DNA of 60,895 bases. It comes from Oligoflexia bacterium (GTDB lineage Bacteria; Bdellovibrionota_B; Oligoflexia; Oligoflexales; JAGOVF01). This document shows, in pieces, positions 18,161 to 25,835 of this stretch (positions within the stretch are counted from its first letter, which is position 1; each line of letters begins with the position of its first letter). The notes beneath the pieces were generated by a model that was not told the origin of the DNA, did not search any database, and saw only the letters and a program-made list of their open reading frames with translations. Location of the stretch: NCBI GenBank assembly GCA_030432875.1, contig JAUILP010000014.1, positions 1 through 60,895 on the forward strand, in the 5' to 3' direction. The position numbers and the translations under genes were made by a program.

Positions 18161-19381
18161 ATGCAAAATATAAAACTCATACGCGAAGATTTTCCTGCCC
18201 TTAGCCGAAACATAAACGGTAAGCCCCTTATTTACTTTGACAATGCTGCCACGACATTAAAACCAAAAAGTGTCGTTGCTGCTATGGATGATTATTATCT
18301 AAACGGCGCGGCAAATATCCACCGGGGTGTCCATCGCCTAAGCATCGAGGCTACAGACAAATACGAAAACGTACGAAAAATATGCCAAAAATTTATTAAT
18401 GCTCGCTCTGAGCAAGAAATAATTTTCACTTCGGGCACAACCCTAGGGCTCAATTCTCTCGCTCTAAGTCTTGCTGTTCAAAAGCTTTCTCATGGTGATG
18501 AAGTTATTGTATCAGCCATGGAGCATCATGCAAATATTGTGCCCTGGCAGCTGCTAAGAGAGCGAAAAGGCATTGTGTTAAAAGTTCTCCCCATGAATGA
18601 TAAAGGGGAGTTAGAAACCCAGCACTTAGAGGCACTCATCAGCCCTCGAACAAAAGTTCTCTCCTGCGTCATGACCTCGAATTCGCTGGGCACTATCAAT
18701 CCCGTAAAACATATAACCGCAGTCGCTCATGCCCATGGCTTAGAGGTGATTATAGATGCGGCACAAGCTGTGGCACATGGATCTATCGATGTGCAAGATA
18801 TTGACTGTGACTACCTAGTATTCTCTGGTCATAAAGTGTATGGGCCCACGGGCGTTGGCGTCATTTACGGTAAAGAAGAAAAATTAAAAGCACTTCCCCC
18901 CGCTTTAGGGGGTGGTGATATGATTTTTAGTGTGACCTGGGAAAAAACAATTTTTGCAGATGGGCCTGTAAGATTTGAAGCGGGAACCCCGCCTATCGCT
19001 GAGGTTATTGGCCTAGGTGCGGCGCTTGAATATTTTATGGCCTTAGGATCAGAAAATGTTGAGCGGTATGAATCTACACTGCTTAAAAGAGCTCAGGCAG
19101 CGGTCAAGAGGATTGGGGGACTCAGGATTATTGGTGAAGCAAAGGAAAAGGTGGGTATTTTATCTTTTGTGATTGATGGTGTGCATCCGCACGATATCGG
19201 TACCCTCCTTGACGGGGCAGGAATAGCCGTCCGCACAGGTCACCACTGTACCCAGCCAGTTATGGCTTTTTTTGGCATACCCGCGACCACCAGAGCTTCT
19301 TTTAGTTTTTACAATACCCCTGAAGAAGTCGATTTTTTTGTAGAGAAGCTAACAGAAATACAAAAATTTTTTAGTACCTGA
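18161..19381 (+). CDS. sufS: Cysteine desulfurase SufS
   Basis: 406-residue PLP enzyme supplying sulfur for Fe-S clusters by converting cysteine to alanine plus a protein persulfide. PLP lysine Lys225 in FSGHKVYGPTG; catalytic cysteine Cys363 in RTGHHCTQP, matching E. coli SufS Cys364; the PLP-stacking histidine is in MEHHANIVPW. Group II (SufS) because the active-site loop is short. The following sufU gives the likely persulfide acceptor. Confidence 0.96.
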   Translation: MQNIKLIREDFPALSRNINGKPLIYFDNAATTLKPKSVVAAMDDYYLNGAANIHRGVHRLSIEATDKYENVRKICQKFINARSEQEIIFTSGTTLGLNSLALSLAVQKLSHGDEVIVSAMEHHANIVPWQLLRERKGIVLKVLPMNDKGELETQHLEALISPRTKVLSCVMTSNSLGTINPVKHITAVAHAHGLEVIIDAAQAVAHGSIDVQDIDCDYLVFSGHKVYGPTGVGVIYGKEEKLKALPPALGGGDMIFSVTWEKTIFADGPVRFEAGTPPIAEVIGLGAALEYFMALGSENVERYESTLLKRAQAAVKRIGGLRIIGEAKEKVGILSFVIDGVHPHDIGTLLDGAGIAVRTGHHCTQPVMAFFGIPATTRASFSFYNTPEEVDFFVEKLTEIQKFFST

Positions 19382-19440
19382 CAAAATTTATTGAAGTGAG
19401 AATAAACGCGTAAATGTCTAAAAAATAGGACTTAGAATCA

Positions 19441-19899
19441 ATGCAGCAAAGCGAAGAAGAACTTTATAAACAGCTGATTTTGGAACACAATAAAAAACCT
19501 CGTAATTTTGGTACGCTTAAACCCTGTACCCACCTGGCCGAAGGTTTTAATCCCTTATGTGGTGATCATTTTTGGCTTTACCTTAACTGCACCGATGATG
19601 GTGTCATCGAAGATGTTAAATTCACGGGTGAGGGTTGTGCCATCAGCAAAGCGAGCTCTTCTATGATGACAGAATTTGCTAAAGGCAAAACCTTAGAACA
19701 AGCGCTTGCAATGGGTGAACTTTTTCACAAATTGGTTAAGGGCGAGCTTAGAGAGGGAGAAGGCCAAGAAGGTCTGGGAAAATTAAAGGTTTTCGCGGGC
19801 ATTTGGCAGTACCCAGCCCGGGTAAAATGCGCAGTATTAGCCTGGCATGCTCTAAGGGCCGCCATCAATAATGAAAAACAAGCTTCAACGGAGTCATAG
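19441..19899 (+). CDS. sufU: Zinc-dependent sulfurtransferase SufU
   Basis: 152-residue IscU-like protein of the SufU type. Zinc ligands are in the right places: Cys40 and Asp42 (CGD), Cys66 (GEGCAISKASSSMM) and Cys130, with the SufU-specific insert between 66 and 130 (about residues 95-118). In Bacillus, SufU takes persulfide from SufS and hands sulfur to SufBCD. No SufE gene is present, so SufU probably replaces it. It ends 3 bases before nfu. Confidence 0.93.
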   Translation: MQQSEEELYKQLILEHNKKPRNFGTLKPCTHLAEGFNPLCGDHFWLYLNCTDDGVIEDVKFTGEGCAISKASSSMMTEFAKGKTLEQALAMGELFHKLVKGELREGEGQEGLGKLKVFAGIWQYPARVKCAVLAWHALRAAINNEKQASTES

Positions 19900-19902
19900 A
19901 CC

Positions 19903-20448
19903 ATGCCGCTAAAAATCGTGATGCAGCATACCCCCAATCCTTTTGCCTTTAAATTTGTCCTAAGTGAGGATGTTAAATCCCAGGGAAAAATAACTTTTCG
20001 CGATGCCAGCGAGTGTCTTCATATCCCCCTGGCCCGAGCTTTATTTGCTATAGAACATATCAATCAAGTCCATCTATTTGAAAATGTCATCACCATCACC
20101 TATGACGGTGAGCTAACGGAAAAAGAGTTTCAAGACCGAGTAGAAGTTGCGCTCATCGAAAACATAAATAACCACAATCCCAATTTTCAAAGTGCGGAGG
20201 AAGTACGCAGGGAACAGCTTAGCCCGGAAATGCGTAAAATCGAAGAAATCCTCGATCATTCTATTAGGCCTGGGTTACAAGCCGACGGAGGCGATATTCA
20301 GGTTGTTGATTTGCATGATAATGTGCTTGTCATCATGTACGAAGGTGCTTGCGGAACCTGCCCGAGCTCTACGCTAGGGACTTTGGAAGCGATTCGCGGA
20401 ATATTACGTGAGGAATATGATCCGACCTTGGAAGTCGTTACCTACTAA
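19903..20448 (+). CDS. Nfu-type Fe-S cluster carrier (Nfu_N plus NifU C-terminal domain)
   Basis: 181-residue two-domain protein. Residues 1-90 form the Nfu N-terminal domain (MQHTPNPFAFKFVL); residues 110-181 are the NifU C-terminal domain (IRPGLQADGGDIQVVDL) with the cluster-binding Cys150-x-x-Cys153 (ACGTCPSS). It probably transfers finished clusters to target enzymes. It is 3 bases behind sufU, so translationally coupled, and closes the operon. The N-terminal domain type resembles mitochondrial and alphaproteobacterial Nfu rather than E. coli NfuA. Confidence 0.93.
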   Translation: MPLKIVMQHTPNPFAFKFVLSEDVKSQGKITFRDASECLHIPLARALFAIEHINQVHLFENVITITYDGELTEKEFQDRVEVALIENINNHNPNFQSAEEVRREQLSPEMRKIEEILDHSIRPGLQADGGDIQVVDLHDNVLVIMYEGACGTCPSSTLGTLEAIRGILREEYDPTLEVVTY

Positions 20449-20509
20449 AATACGCAGTATTAAAAAAGGCGGTGGCTTGAAAAATCTTCCTCGAATTCAC
20501 TCGTCGACA

Positions 20510-20827
20510 TTATGCAATCAACTTTAAAATATCTTCTTTTTTAAAACGATAATCTTTCCCATTTGGCTTTGAGTATTTTATTTTACCAAGTTTAATTTTC
20601 CGACGGAGAGTAGATTCCGATACACCTAAAATTTCACAGGCTTCCTGTAATGAAATAAAATCAGCTTGCAGAAAAAGCTTGGTTGAATCAGTTATATCAA
20701 GTCCAATGACATTGCTATCTTTATCGAACCTTACGATGATTCCATATTTAAAAACTGTCTTTGCCTCTACTTCGTCTTTAAAATCTATAGAAAGATAGTC
20801 ATTATTTTTATCGTGATAAATTTTCAT
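20510..20827 (-). CDS. DUF2283 plus helix-turn-helix protein (antitoxin-like)
   Basis: 105-residue fusion. Residues 1-50 (YHDKNNDYLSIDF...GIIVRFDKDSNVIGLDI) fit DUF2283; residues 55-105 (FISLQEACEILGVSESTLRRKIKLGKI) are an excisionase/MerR-type HTH. The start overlaps the stop of the DUF4258 gene by 4 bases, typical of two-gene toxin/antitoxin units. The HTH suggests it binds the repeated sites upstream of the pair and represses it. Toxin/antitoxin function is inference from gene order and families. Confidence 0.75.
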   Translation of the reverse strand: MKIYHDKNNDYLSIDFKDEVEAKTVFKYGIIVRFDKDSNVIGLDITDSTKLFLQADFISLQEACEILGVSESTLRRKIKLGKIKYSKPNGKDYRFKKEDILKLIA

Positions 20828-21066
20828 ATATTGACCTCAAAATGTATCATGACCGTTAATACCTCAAACATGGCATTTTCTTTGTGTACCGCCACGGCTG
20901 CTATATTGTTGTCTTTTCTGTTTTTAAGACTTTTATAATAAATCCATTTATCTTTTGATTGTTTAATTTTTCCATCAGGTTCAGATATTATCAGCTCAAC
21001 CTCATTGGGCTTGATATTTCTTTCTTCCATTCTCGTTACCGCATGAGAAGTAAATAAAATCTTCAT
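20824..21066 (-). CDS. DUF4258 protein (toxin-like)
   Basis: 80-residue protein with the DUF4258 pattern: FTSHAVTRMEERNIKPNEVELII at the N-terminus and a basic beta-hairpin (DKWIYYKSLKNRKDNNIAAVAVHKE). This family is often paired with DUF2283 antitoxin-like proteins and is thought to have a RelE-like or BrnT-like fold. It is the first gene of the pair. The predicted -10 element ends only 6 bases before the ATG and no Shine-Dalgarno sequence is seen, so the mRNA may be leaderless. Confidence 0.75.
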   Translation of the reverse strand: MKILFTSHAVTRMEERNIKPNEVELIISEPDGKIKQSKDKWIYYKSLKNRKDNNIAAVAVHKENAMFEVLTVMIHFEVNI

Positions 21067-21072
21067 ATTGGA

Positions 21073-21123
21073 AATCTAGCACACTTATTCACAACTTGTC
21101 AATTAACTATTTATAACTATTTA
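21073..21123 (-). promoter_or_regulatory. Promoter and tandem operator of the DUF4258/DUF2283 pair
   Basis: On the minus strand: -35 TTGACA (21097-21102), an 18-base spacer, and -10 TAGATT (21073-21078). Just upstream, the 10-bp unit TAACTATTTA occurs twice head-to-tail (21104-21113 and 21114-21123). One helical turn between copies suggests a regulator binding one DNA face; the HTH protein of the pair is the obvious candidate. Confidence 0.55.
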
Positions 21124-21176
21124 ATTATAGGCGCCTTGGAAATTTTTTCTTAATTTTTAGTGTGAGAGCACAGCCT

Positions 21177-22994
21177 CTATAAGTAATTTCGTGCCCTCTT
21201 TTCGAAGTCAAAATGTTTTTTCTTAACCATATTAATACTATTTTGCCAAAAATCGGGCCCCCTTAAATCAATGGCAAGGTGTTTATGCGCGAGATCTTCT
21301 GCGGTCATGCGTCCTGTGTCACGGAGTAGATCGATATAGAAATCTTTAAAATGATCCTTAAGAACTTCTTTTTGCGCAAAAATCCCGAGAGCAAAGAGAT
21401 AGCCAAAGGTATAGGGGAAATTATAAAAACTAATCCCCGCAATATAATAATGAAGAGTTGAGGCCCAGTAAAGATCCATGTGCTCGGATATCGTCTCACC
21501 GTAATATTTCTTAGAAGCCTTGACGGCGAGTTCCTTTAATTCGTTTACCCCGACATTACCCCGCGCCCTTTTGTCATAAAAAAGCCTTTCAAACTCGTAG
21601 CGCATGGGTATGTTTAACAAAAAAACATTTAAACTATTTGTATCAAAATATGAGACGTCAAAGATCATCTCTTCAGAAAGAGCATTCTCTTTTAAATAAC
21701 TTAAAACTAAAGTTTCCGCCATAATACTGGCCGTTTCTGCGAGTGTCATCGGGTAAATCGTATCATGAATACTAAGGTCCCGCATAATCCAGTTATGATA
21801 GGCGTGCCCAAGTTCATGCGCCAGAGTCATCATGTCCTTCATGGACTCATTGTAAGTCATATAGACTCGCGGCGTTCGCGACTTAAGAAATTTTGTGCAG
21901 TAAGCTCCAGGTCTTTTGTTCGGGAGTTTGCGTGTTTCAATCCAGTTATTTTTAAGCATCACATCAACAAAATCTGCCATACTAGGGTCGAGCATTGAAA
22001 AGGCCGCTTTAATTATGTCGATGGCTTTTTCAAAACTTATGGGTTTTGGGTCTAACGCCTTTGGGTTTGGCGCAAGAGAGTCCCACAAATCGAATTTTTT
22101 CTTGCCAAATAATCGCGCTCTTAAAGCCAAATTAGCCTGGGCTTCTTCCTGAGCCCCAAGGACTTCTGTCATCATCGCATCCAGGGTTTCCCCACTTATG
22201 CGGGCGCGCCAAAAATTTTTATCCATATAATGCATGGTTTTTTTTACGGAGCGAATTTCCGCTTCTTTCAGACGCCACCCTGCCATGGCATTAATTATGG
22301 CCGCGCAAGTATGCTCCTGGGTCGTCCAAGTTTGGCGAATACTGCGAAAAGCCTGCTTACGCATTTCTTCCTGAGGACTAGATAAATACCCCGCGGCTTG
22401 AGCCAAGCCCAAAGTTTTCTTTTCATTATTTTCTACGATTTCACAGACCAAATGACTCGAACAGGAGTCATAAAGCTGGCTCCAGGCCTGAAAGCCGTCG
22501 CTACTGAGTTTTAATATTGTTTTTTCAGTTTGCTGATCAAGATTAAAATCCTTAAGAACACGCGCATTATTAATCAAAAATGATCTTTCCTTGCCTTCTT
22601 TCGTCAAAAAATATTTATCTAGAAAGGCTTGATCAATTTCCTCAAGAAATAAATTATGCGATGTCATCGCTTGGCTGAGTTGATTGATGTAACCCCTCAG
22701 TTCGATTTTCTTCAGGTTTGCCAGCTCATTTTTGCCATCGAGACTCGCTTCTGAGTCGGCAAATGTTCTGAGGTTAGAAAGCCTAACTTCGGCTTCATCG
22801 CAAATTCGGTCCTGCTGGCACAAAAGATCGATTATGCGCTGGTCGTTGGATCCCAGGTCTCGAGCTTCAATAACGGTTTGAAGCTTGCTGGCAAGCTGGT
22901 CAAGCTCAGTTATTTTTGCTTGGCAAAAAGCTATTTCTGCTAAAAAATCATTTCCTTCAAGTCCACTGTATTCCGCGCTATTGTCCCACTGCAT
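21177..22994 (-). CDS. pepF: M3-family oligopeptidase (oligoendopeptidase F-like)
   Basis: 605-residue cytoplasmic zinc metallopeptidase. The zinc motif HELGH is at residues 393-397 (TLAHELGHAYHNW), with the third ligand in the following TLAETASIMAETLV helix. The C-terminal part (YYIAGISFYNFPYTFGYLFALGIF) is typical of the PepF branch of M3. No signal peptide. The ATG has GAGGAGA 5 bases upstream. It would degrade short peptides, including those brought in by the Yej importer. Family certain; exact subfamily less so. Confidence 0.9.
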   Translation of the reverse strand: MQWDNSAEYSGLEGNDFLAEIAFCQAKITELDQLASKLQTVIEARDLGSNDQRIIDLLCQQDRICDEAEVRLSNLRTFADSEASLDGKNELANLKKIELRGYINQLSQAMTSHNLFLEEIDQAFLDKYFLTKEGKERSFLINNARVLKDFNLDQQTEKTILKLSSDGFQAWSQLYDSCSSHLVCEIVENNEKKTLGLAQAAGYLSSPQEEMRKQAFRSIRQTWTTQEHTCAAIINAMAGWRLKEAEIRSVKKTMHYMDKNFWRARISGETLDAMMTEVLGAQEEAQANLALRARLFGKKKFDLWDSLAPNPKALDPKPISFEKAIDIIKAAFSMLDPSMADFVDVMLKNNWIETRKLPNKRPGAYCTKFLKSRTPRVYMTYNESMKDMMTLAHELGHAYHNWIMRDLSIHDTIYPMTLAETASIMAETLVLSYLKENALSEEMIFDVSYFDTNSLNVFLLNIPMRYEFERLFYDKRARGNVGVNELKELAVKASKKYYGETISEHMDLYWASTLHYYIAGISFYNFPYTFGYLFALGIFAQKEVLKDHFKDFYIDLLRDTGRMTAEDLAHKHLAIDLRGPDFWQNSINMVKKKHFDFEKRARNYL

Positions 22995-23417
22995 GCCTTC
23001 TCCTCAGTTCTAGGATTTGTCTCCCAGTCTATCTTTTTTTGCCCCTGGAATAAAGATGATTAACGGGGAGTATTTTTAAGGGACGAAGCTATAAAGTAGG
23101 TGCTGCTTTTGTTTGACAAATCACAAAACTCGAGAAAGATCCCGCCGAGCCTTGCTCGTTCGGGACACGCATATGGACCTTTTACATAAATAATCTAAGA
23201 AAGTGAGCAGACAACACCCGCGCTCGCGACGACGATTTCGTTGACATCTTCGTGAGCGTAGTCGTTAACTTTGCCGTGGGGTATGGGCGTTAATCGGCCC
23301 AGCGTAGTCATAGGGGTCAACGGTGTCAGAATGGGACCTTGATCAGATTAACGATAATGTATTACCGATATCATTTTCCCTCATGGCAACCGAACAATAA
23401 TGTGTTCTCTATTGAAT
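22995..23417. other. 423-base intergenic region with repeat copy B
   Basis: No gene is supported. It holds the dispersed repeat at 23230-23322 and a short frame near 23105-23185 that reads like a decayed peptide without start or ribosome site. Confidence 0.5.
23230..23322 (+). repeat. Dispersed repeat, copy B (93 bp)
   Basis: Ungapped match to the reverse complement of 35-127. Core CGTGGGGTATGGGCGT at 23275-23290 is identical for 16 bases, followed by ATCG and AGCGTAGTC at the same spacing. The flank before the core (23230-23274) is only about 60 percent alike. It is more GC-rich than its surroundings, which suggests foreign or constrained sequence. Confidence 0.55.
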
Positions 23418-23873
23418 TTACTCTTTCTTTTTTTGGCACCGCAGATCAGGCATTGAATCATACCTTGCGCACGCACCCCTATAAGAAAATTCTATAAAGA
23501 CTTCCTTGACATAAGGCATGTGGTCGAAAATTTCATCTGAACATAAGGACTCAGAAAGACTTGTGCAGGCAGCTTTACAAGCCTCTTCATTACTCCAGTT
23601 TTCGATAGTCGGAGAGTATGCATTTCGAACACCTGTTTTTTTAGTATTTTTAAAATAAGAAGTGCCTACGCATTTCCCCGGAGGAGGGGTGGGGGTGCTT
23701 ATTGGCGTTGGCTGTAAGGTCGGATCGGGGTTAGGTATAGGCACGGGAGTCGGATTACCGGATAAAGCCGAGTCATTCCCCATGTTAAAACCACACGAGG
23801 CCAAAATCAAACAACTAGAAATTATTGAATATAAACCTGCCCGACTGCTTGTTCGCACGACTTTGTTTCCCAT
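23418..23873 (-). CDS. Small cysteine-rich lipoprotein with proline-rich linker
   Basis: 151 residues. Signal peptide with lipobox LASC (lipidated Cys near residue 27), a Pro/Thr linker (NPTPVPIPNPDPTLQPTPIS and onward), and a C-terminal domain of about 80 residues with six cysteines, probably disulfide-bonded outside the cytoplasm (KCVGTSYF, EEACKAACTSL, SLCSDEIF, GACARY, LRCQ). The ATG at 23873 is chosen because GAAAGGA lies 6 bases upstream; the frame is open for 10 more codons. The EEACKAAC segment recalls PAN/apple or WSC-type extracellular folds, but I do not recognise the family. Confidence 0.7.
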   Translation of the reverse strand: MGNKVVRTSSRAGLYSIISSCLILASCGFNMGNDSALSGNPTPVPIPNPDPTLQPTPISTPTPPPGKCVGTSYFKNTKKTGVRNAYSPTIENWSNEEACKAACTSLSESLCSDEIFDHMPYVKEVFIEFSYRGACARYDSMPDLRCQKKKE

Positions 23874-23938
23874 ATAAATCCTTTCATTTTTTTTACTCGT
23901 CATATTTCAAGCCTGTTAGCTACTCACGGGGAGAATAT

Positions 23939-24103
23939 ATGTTTTTTTTCATTAAGCCCAAAAAATCGTATGCCACTGATTTCAGACAAATCAGGTATGA
24001 ACTGTTGACCACGCTAGAGCAACGATTGATTTTTATTTATCAGACGGTATCTGAAGTAAAGGATTTAAGAGAATGCGAGATGGGGAATATAGACAAGGAC
24101 TAG
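23939..24103 (+). CDS. Possible small protein, 54 residues
   Basis: ATG preceded by GGGGAGA at 6-7 bases. Basic N-terminus and a central amphipathic helix (LTTLEQRLIFIYQTVSEVKDL). It lies in a 340-base gap between two minus-strand lipoprotein genes. No family recognised. It may be real because of its ribosome site, but length and isolation make it doubtful. Confidence 0.3.
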   Translation: MFFFIKPKKSYATDFRQIRYELLTTLEQRLIFIYQTVSEVKDLRECEMGNIDKD

Positions 24104-24213
24104 TTGAGGGGGCTGATACCATTCGAGCACACTAAAGACCAAAGATTTCGTAAGATTTAATTAGAGAACCTATTTACAGGAGAGAAGGCAGAGAGACCAA
24201 TGCACGATAGGCA

Positions 24214-25449
24214 TCAAGGTATTTCTGCGTGACAGTTTCCACCCCCGGATGCGTTAAAACTAAAGGGCTCCGCCTCGACTGTCTGATAGCAATTGATGAA
24301 ATATTTATTAACAACCAAATCGTTTAAGGCCTGCGCTGGCCAGTCCACAGTTAGAAGATTTCCGTTGACAGCTTTGATTTGAACTTCTGCCTGGCCTAGA
24401 TCCTTTCCAGTAGAATTTTCAATGGCATCGCCGTGTAATTTTACCCATCTATCAACTATGAGGTTAGTGAACCTAAAATTCGTAATATAACGATCCGGGC
24501 AGCTAGGGCAGGCATTTTGCCCTGGATTAGAAATGACTTCCTCAGCTGGAGGTGGCGTTTCCGCCGTTCCACCGCCTGTATTTCCACCGCCTGTATTTCC
24601 ACCGCCTGTATTTCCACCGCCTGTATTTCCACCGCCTGTATTTCCACCGCCTGTATTTCCACCGCCTGTATTTCCGCCACCTGTATTGCCTCCGCCTTCA
24701 GCTGCACCACCATTATCCTCGACTATTGGCGCATCGCCTCCAATAGTGCCAGCAATAATTCTATTCATGGAAAAGGGTGTATCATACCATCCCCCGGAAA
24801 AGCAGGCTCCCTCTTTGAGCGAATTTGGTATTTGGTTACCTTCACGTTTATATTCTTCAAAATCAACAAAAACACCGTTATTAGATACATAAGGTCCGCC
24901 TACACCCATCGCTGGTTGAACATGATAATGTAAATGCGGCGCCGTAGCGTTTCCCGTGTCTCCCATTCTACCCAAATAGGTCCCTCTTGGTATGCTCTGA
25001 CCTATAGTAAGAGATCTGGGAATAGTATTGGAAGCAAAATGCAGATAAACAGCTTCATACGTGGGATCATCTTCAAAAGCGATCTTAATATAACTTGTAT
25101 CTGCAAATTTGCCCGTCATACTTTTTCCCGTATACTCGACATAGGTAATTGTTCCCGGAGCCGTTGACAATATATCCCCATTATTATTAAATGCGCTGAA
25201 ATCATAGGCATAATTTTTATTACCTCCAATTTTATGGGCTGCGCACCCAAAGGTCCCCTTCGTACCTGCTGGCCAAGGCAGTGTTTGAGATAGAAAAATT
25301 TCTTTGATTGCATTTGAATGATGTGTAACAGGATTATCTTGATCTTGATTTATATTTGACTCAAATGCCTTTTTTTCTGAGCAAGCCAAAGAACAAATAA
25401 GAAGCAAAAGACTAAGAACGGCAAATTCAGCAATTTTTTTAACTATCAT
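24214..25449 (-). CDS. M23-like peptidase lipoprotein with Gly/Asn/Thr repeat linker
   Basis: 411 residues. Signal peptide with lipobox SLAC (lipidated Cys23). Residues 60-180 form an M23/LytM-like domain: YAYDF (Asp83), YLHFAS (His137), PHLHYHV (His172, His174). The usual first zinc histidine, four residues before Asp83, is Asn79. A linker of eight GGGNT units follows (about 255-295), then a domain of about 100 residues with CPSC and two later cysteines. ATG at 25449 chosen for AGGAGA 8 bases upstream. It may bind or cut peptidoglycan cross-links; because of Asn79, activity is uncertain. Confidence 0.78.
   Translation of the reverse strand: MIVKKIAEFAVLSLLLLICSLACSEKKAFESNINQDQDNPVTHHSNAIKEIFLSQTLPWPAGTKGTFGCAAHKIGGNKNYAYDFSAFNNNGDILSTAPGTITYVEYTGKSMTGKFADTSYIKIAFEDDPTYEAVYLHFASNTIPRSLTIGQSIPRGTYLGRMGDTGNATAPHLHYHVQPAMGVGGPYVSNNGVFVDFEEYKREGNQIPNSLKEGACFSGGWYDTPFSMNRIIAGTIGGDAPIVEDNGGAAEGGGNTGGGNTGGGNTGGGNTGGGNTGGGNTGGGNTGGGNTGGGTAETPPPAEEVISNPGQNACPSCPDRYITNFRFTNLIVDRWVKLHGDAIENSTGKDLGQAEVQIKAVNGNLLTVDWPAQALNDLVVNKYFINCYQTVEAEPFSFNASGGGNCHAEIP
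24571..24690. repeat. 15-bp tandem repeat inside the M23-like gene
   Basis: Seven perfect copies of ACCGCCTGTATTTCC (24571-24675) and one variant copy (24676-24690). Encodes GGGNT units on the minus strand. The period is a multiple of three, so copy-number changes keep the reading frame and alter only linker length. Confidence 0.95.
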
Positions 25450-25835
25450 CGTTAAATCTCCTAGTGTCCCCTTTTCGGCTCTACTGACTAAAAACATGAG
25501 AAATGATCAATAAGTTGAAAATAGTTAAATAATATTAGATAGCTAAATCTATTGTTGTCCTGAGTTTTAATAAAGACTTCAACATTAGAAACTTCAAATT
25601 AGGGACTCGCTAAAGAAAAGACCTCAAATTGCCCAAAGCCATCAAATATTTAAATATCTATTTTTATTAAAAATAATGATTTTATTAATAATAATTTCAA
25701 GTATTAATAAAAATTATAAAAATAATTATGAGAATCCATCAATAATATGGTATAGCTAGCTGACTTTATCTGCTATAAAGTGTTCAAGAGAAATTAACTG
25801 ATCACTTATATGCATTTACTACGAGGATTTTGCCA
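25450..25835. other. AT-rich divergent intergenic region
   Basis: 386 bases between the M23-like gene and the surface-module operon. Very AT-rich between about 25640 and 25740, rich in TTATTAAT-like words, consistent with curved promoter DNA. A -10-like TATAAA is seen near 25775. No gene is seen. Confidence 0.4.

Noticed and set aside
23105..23185. 16-base identity (TTGTTTGACAAATCAC) with the nuclease gene near 32382, followed by partial similarity
   Set aside because: A 16-base match is not rare in 60 kb of AT-rich sequence, and the translation does not continue as the nuclease; not enough to call a decayed copy.
24571..24690. Short regular repeats that might be read as a CRISPR array
   Set aside because: The units are contiguous 15-bp copies without spacers and code for GGGNT in the M23-like protein.
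24533..24892. Plus-strand frames over the 15-bp repeat giving proline-rich or low-complexity proteins
   Set aside because: They arise only from the repeat being open in all frames; the minus-strand lipoprotein has a signal peptide and domains.
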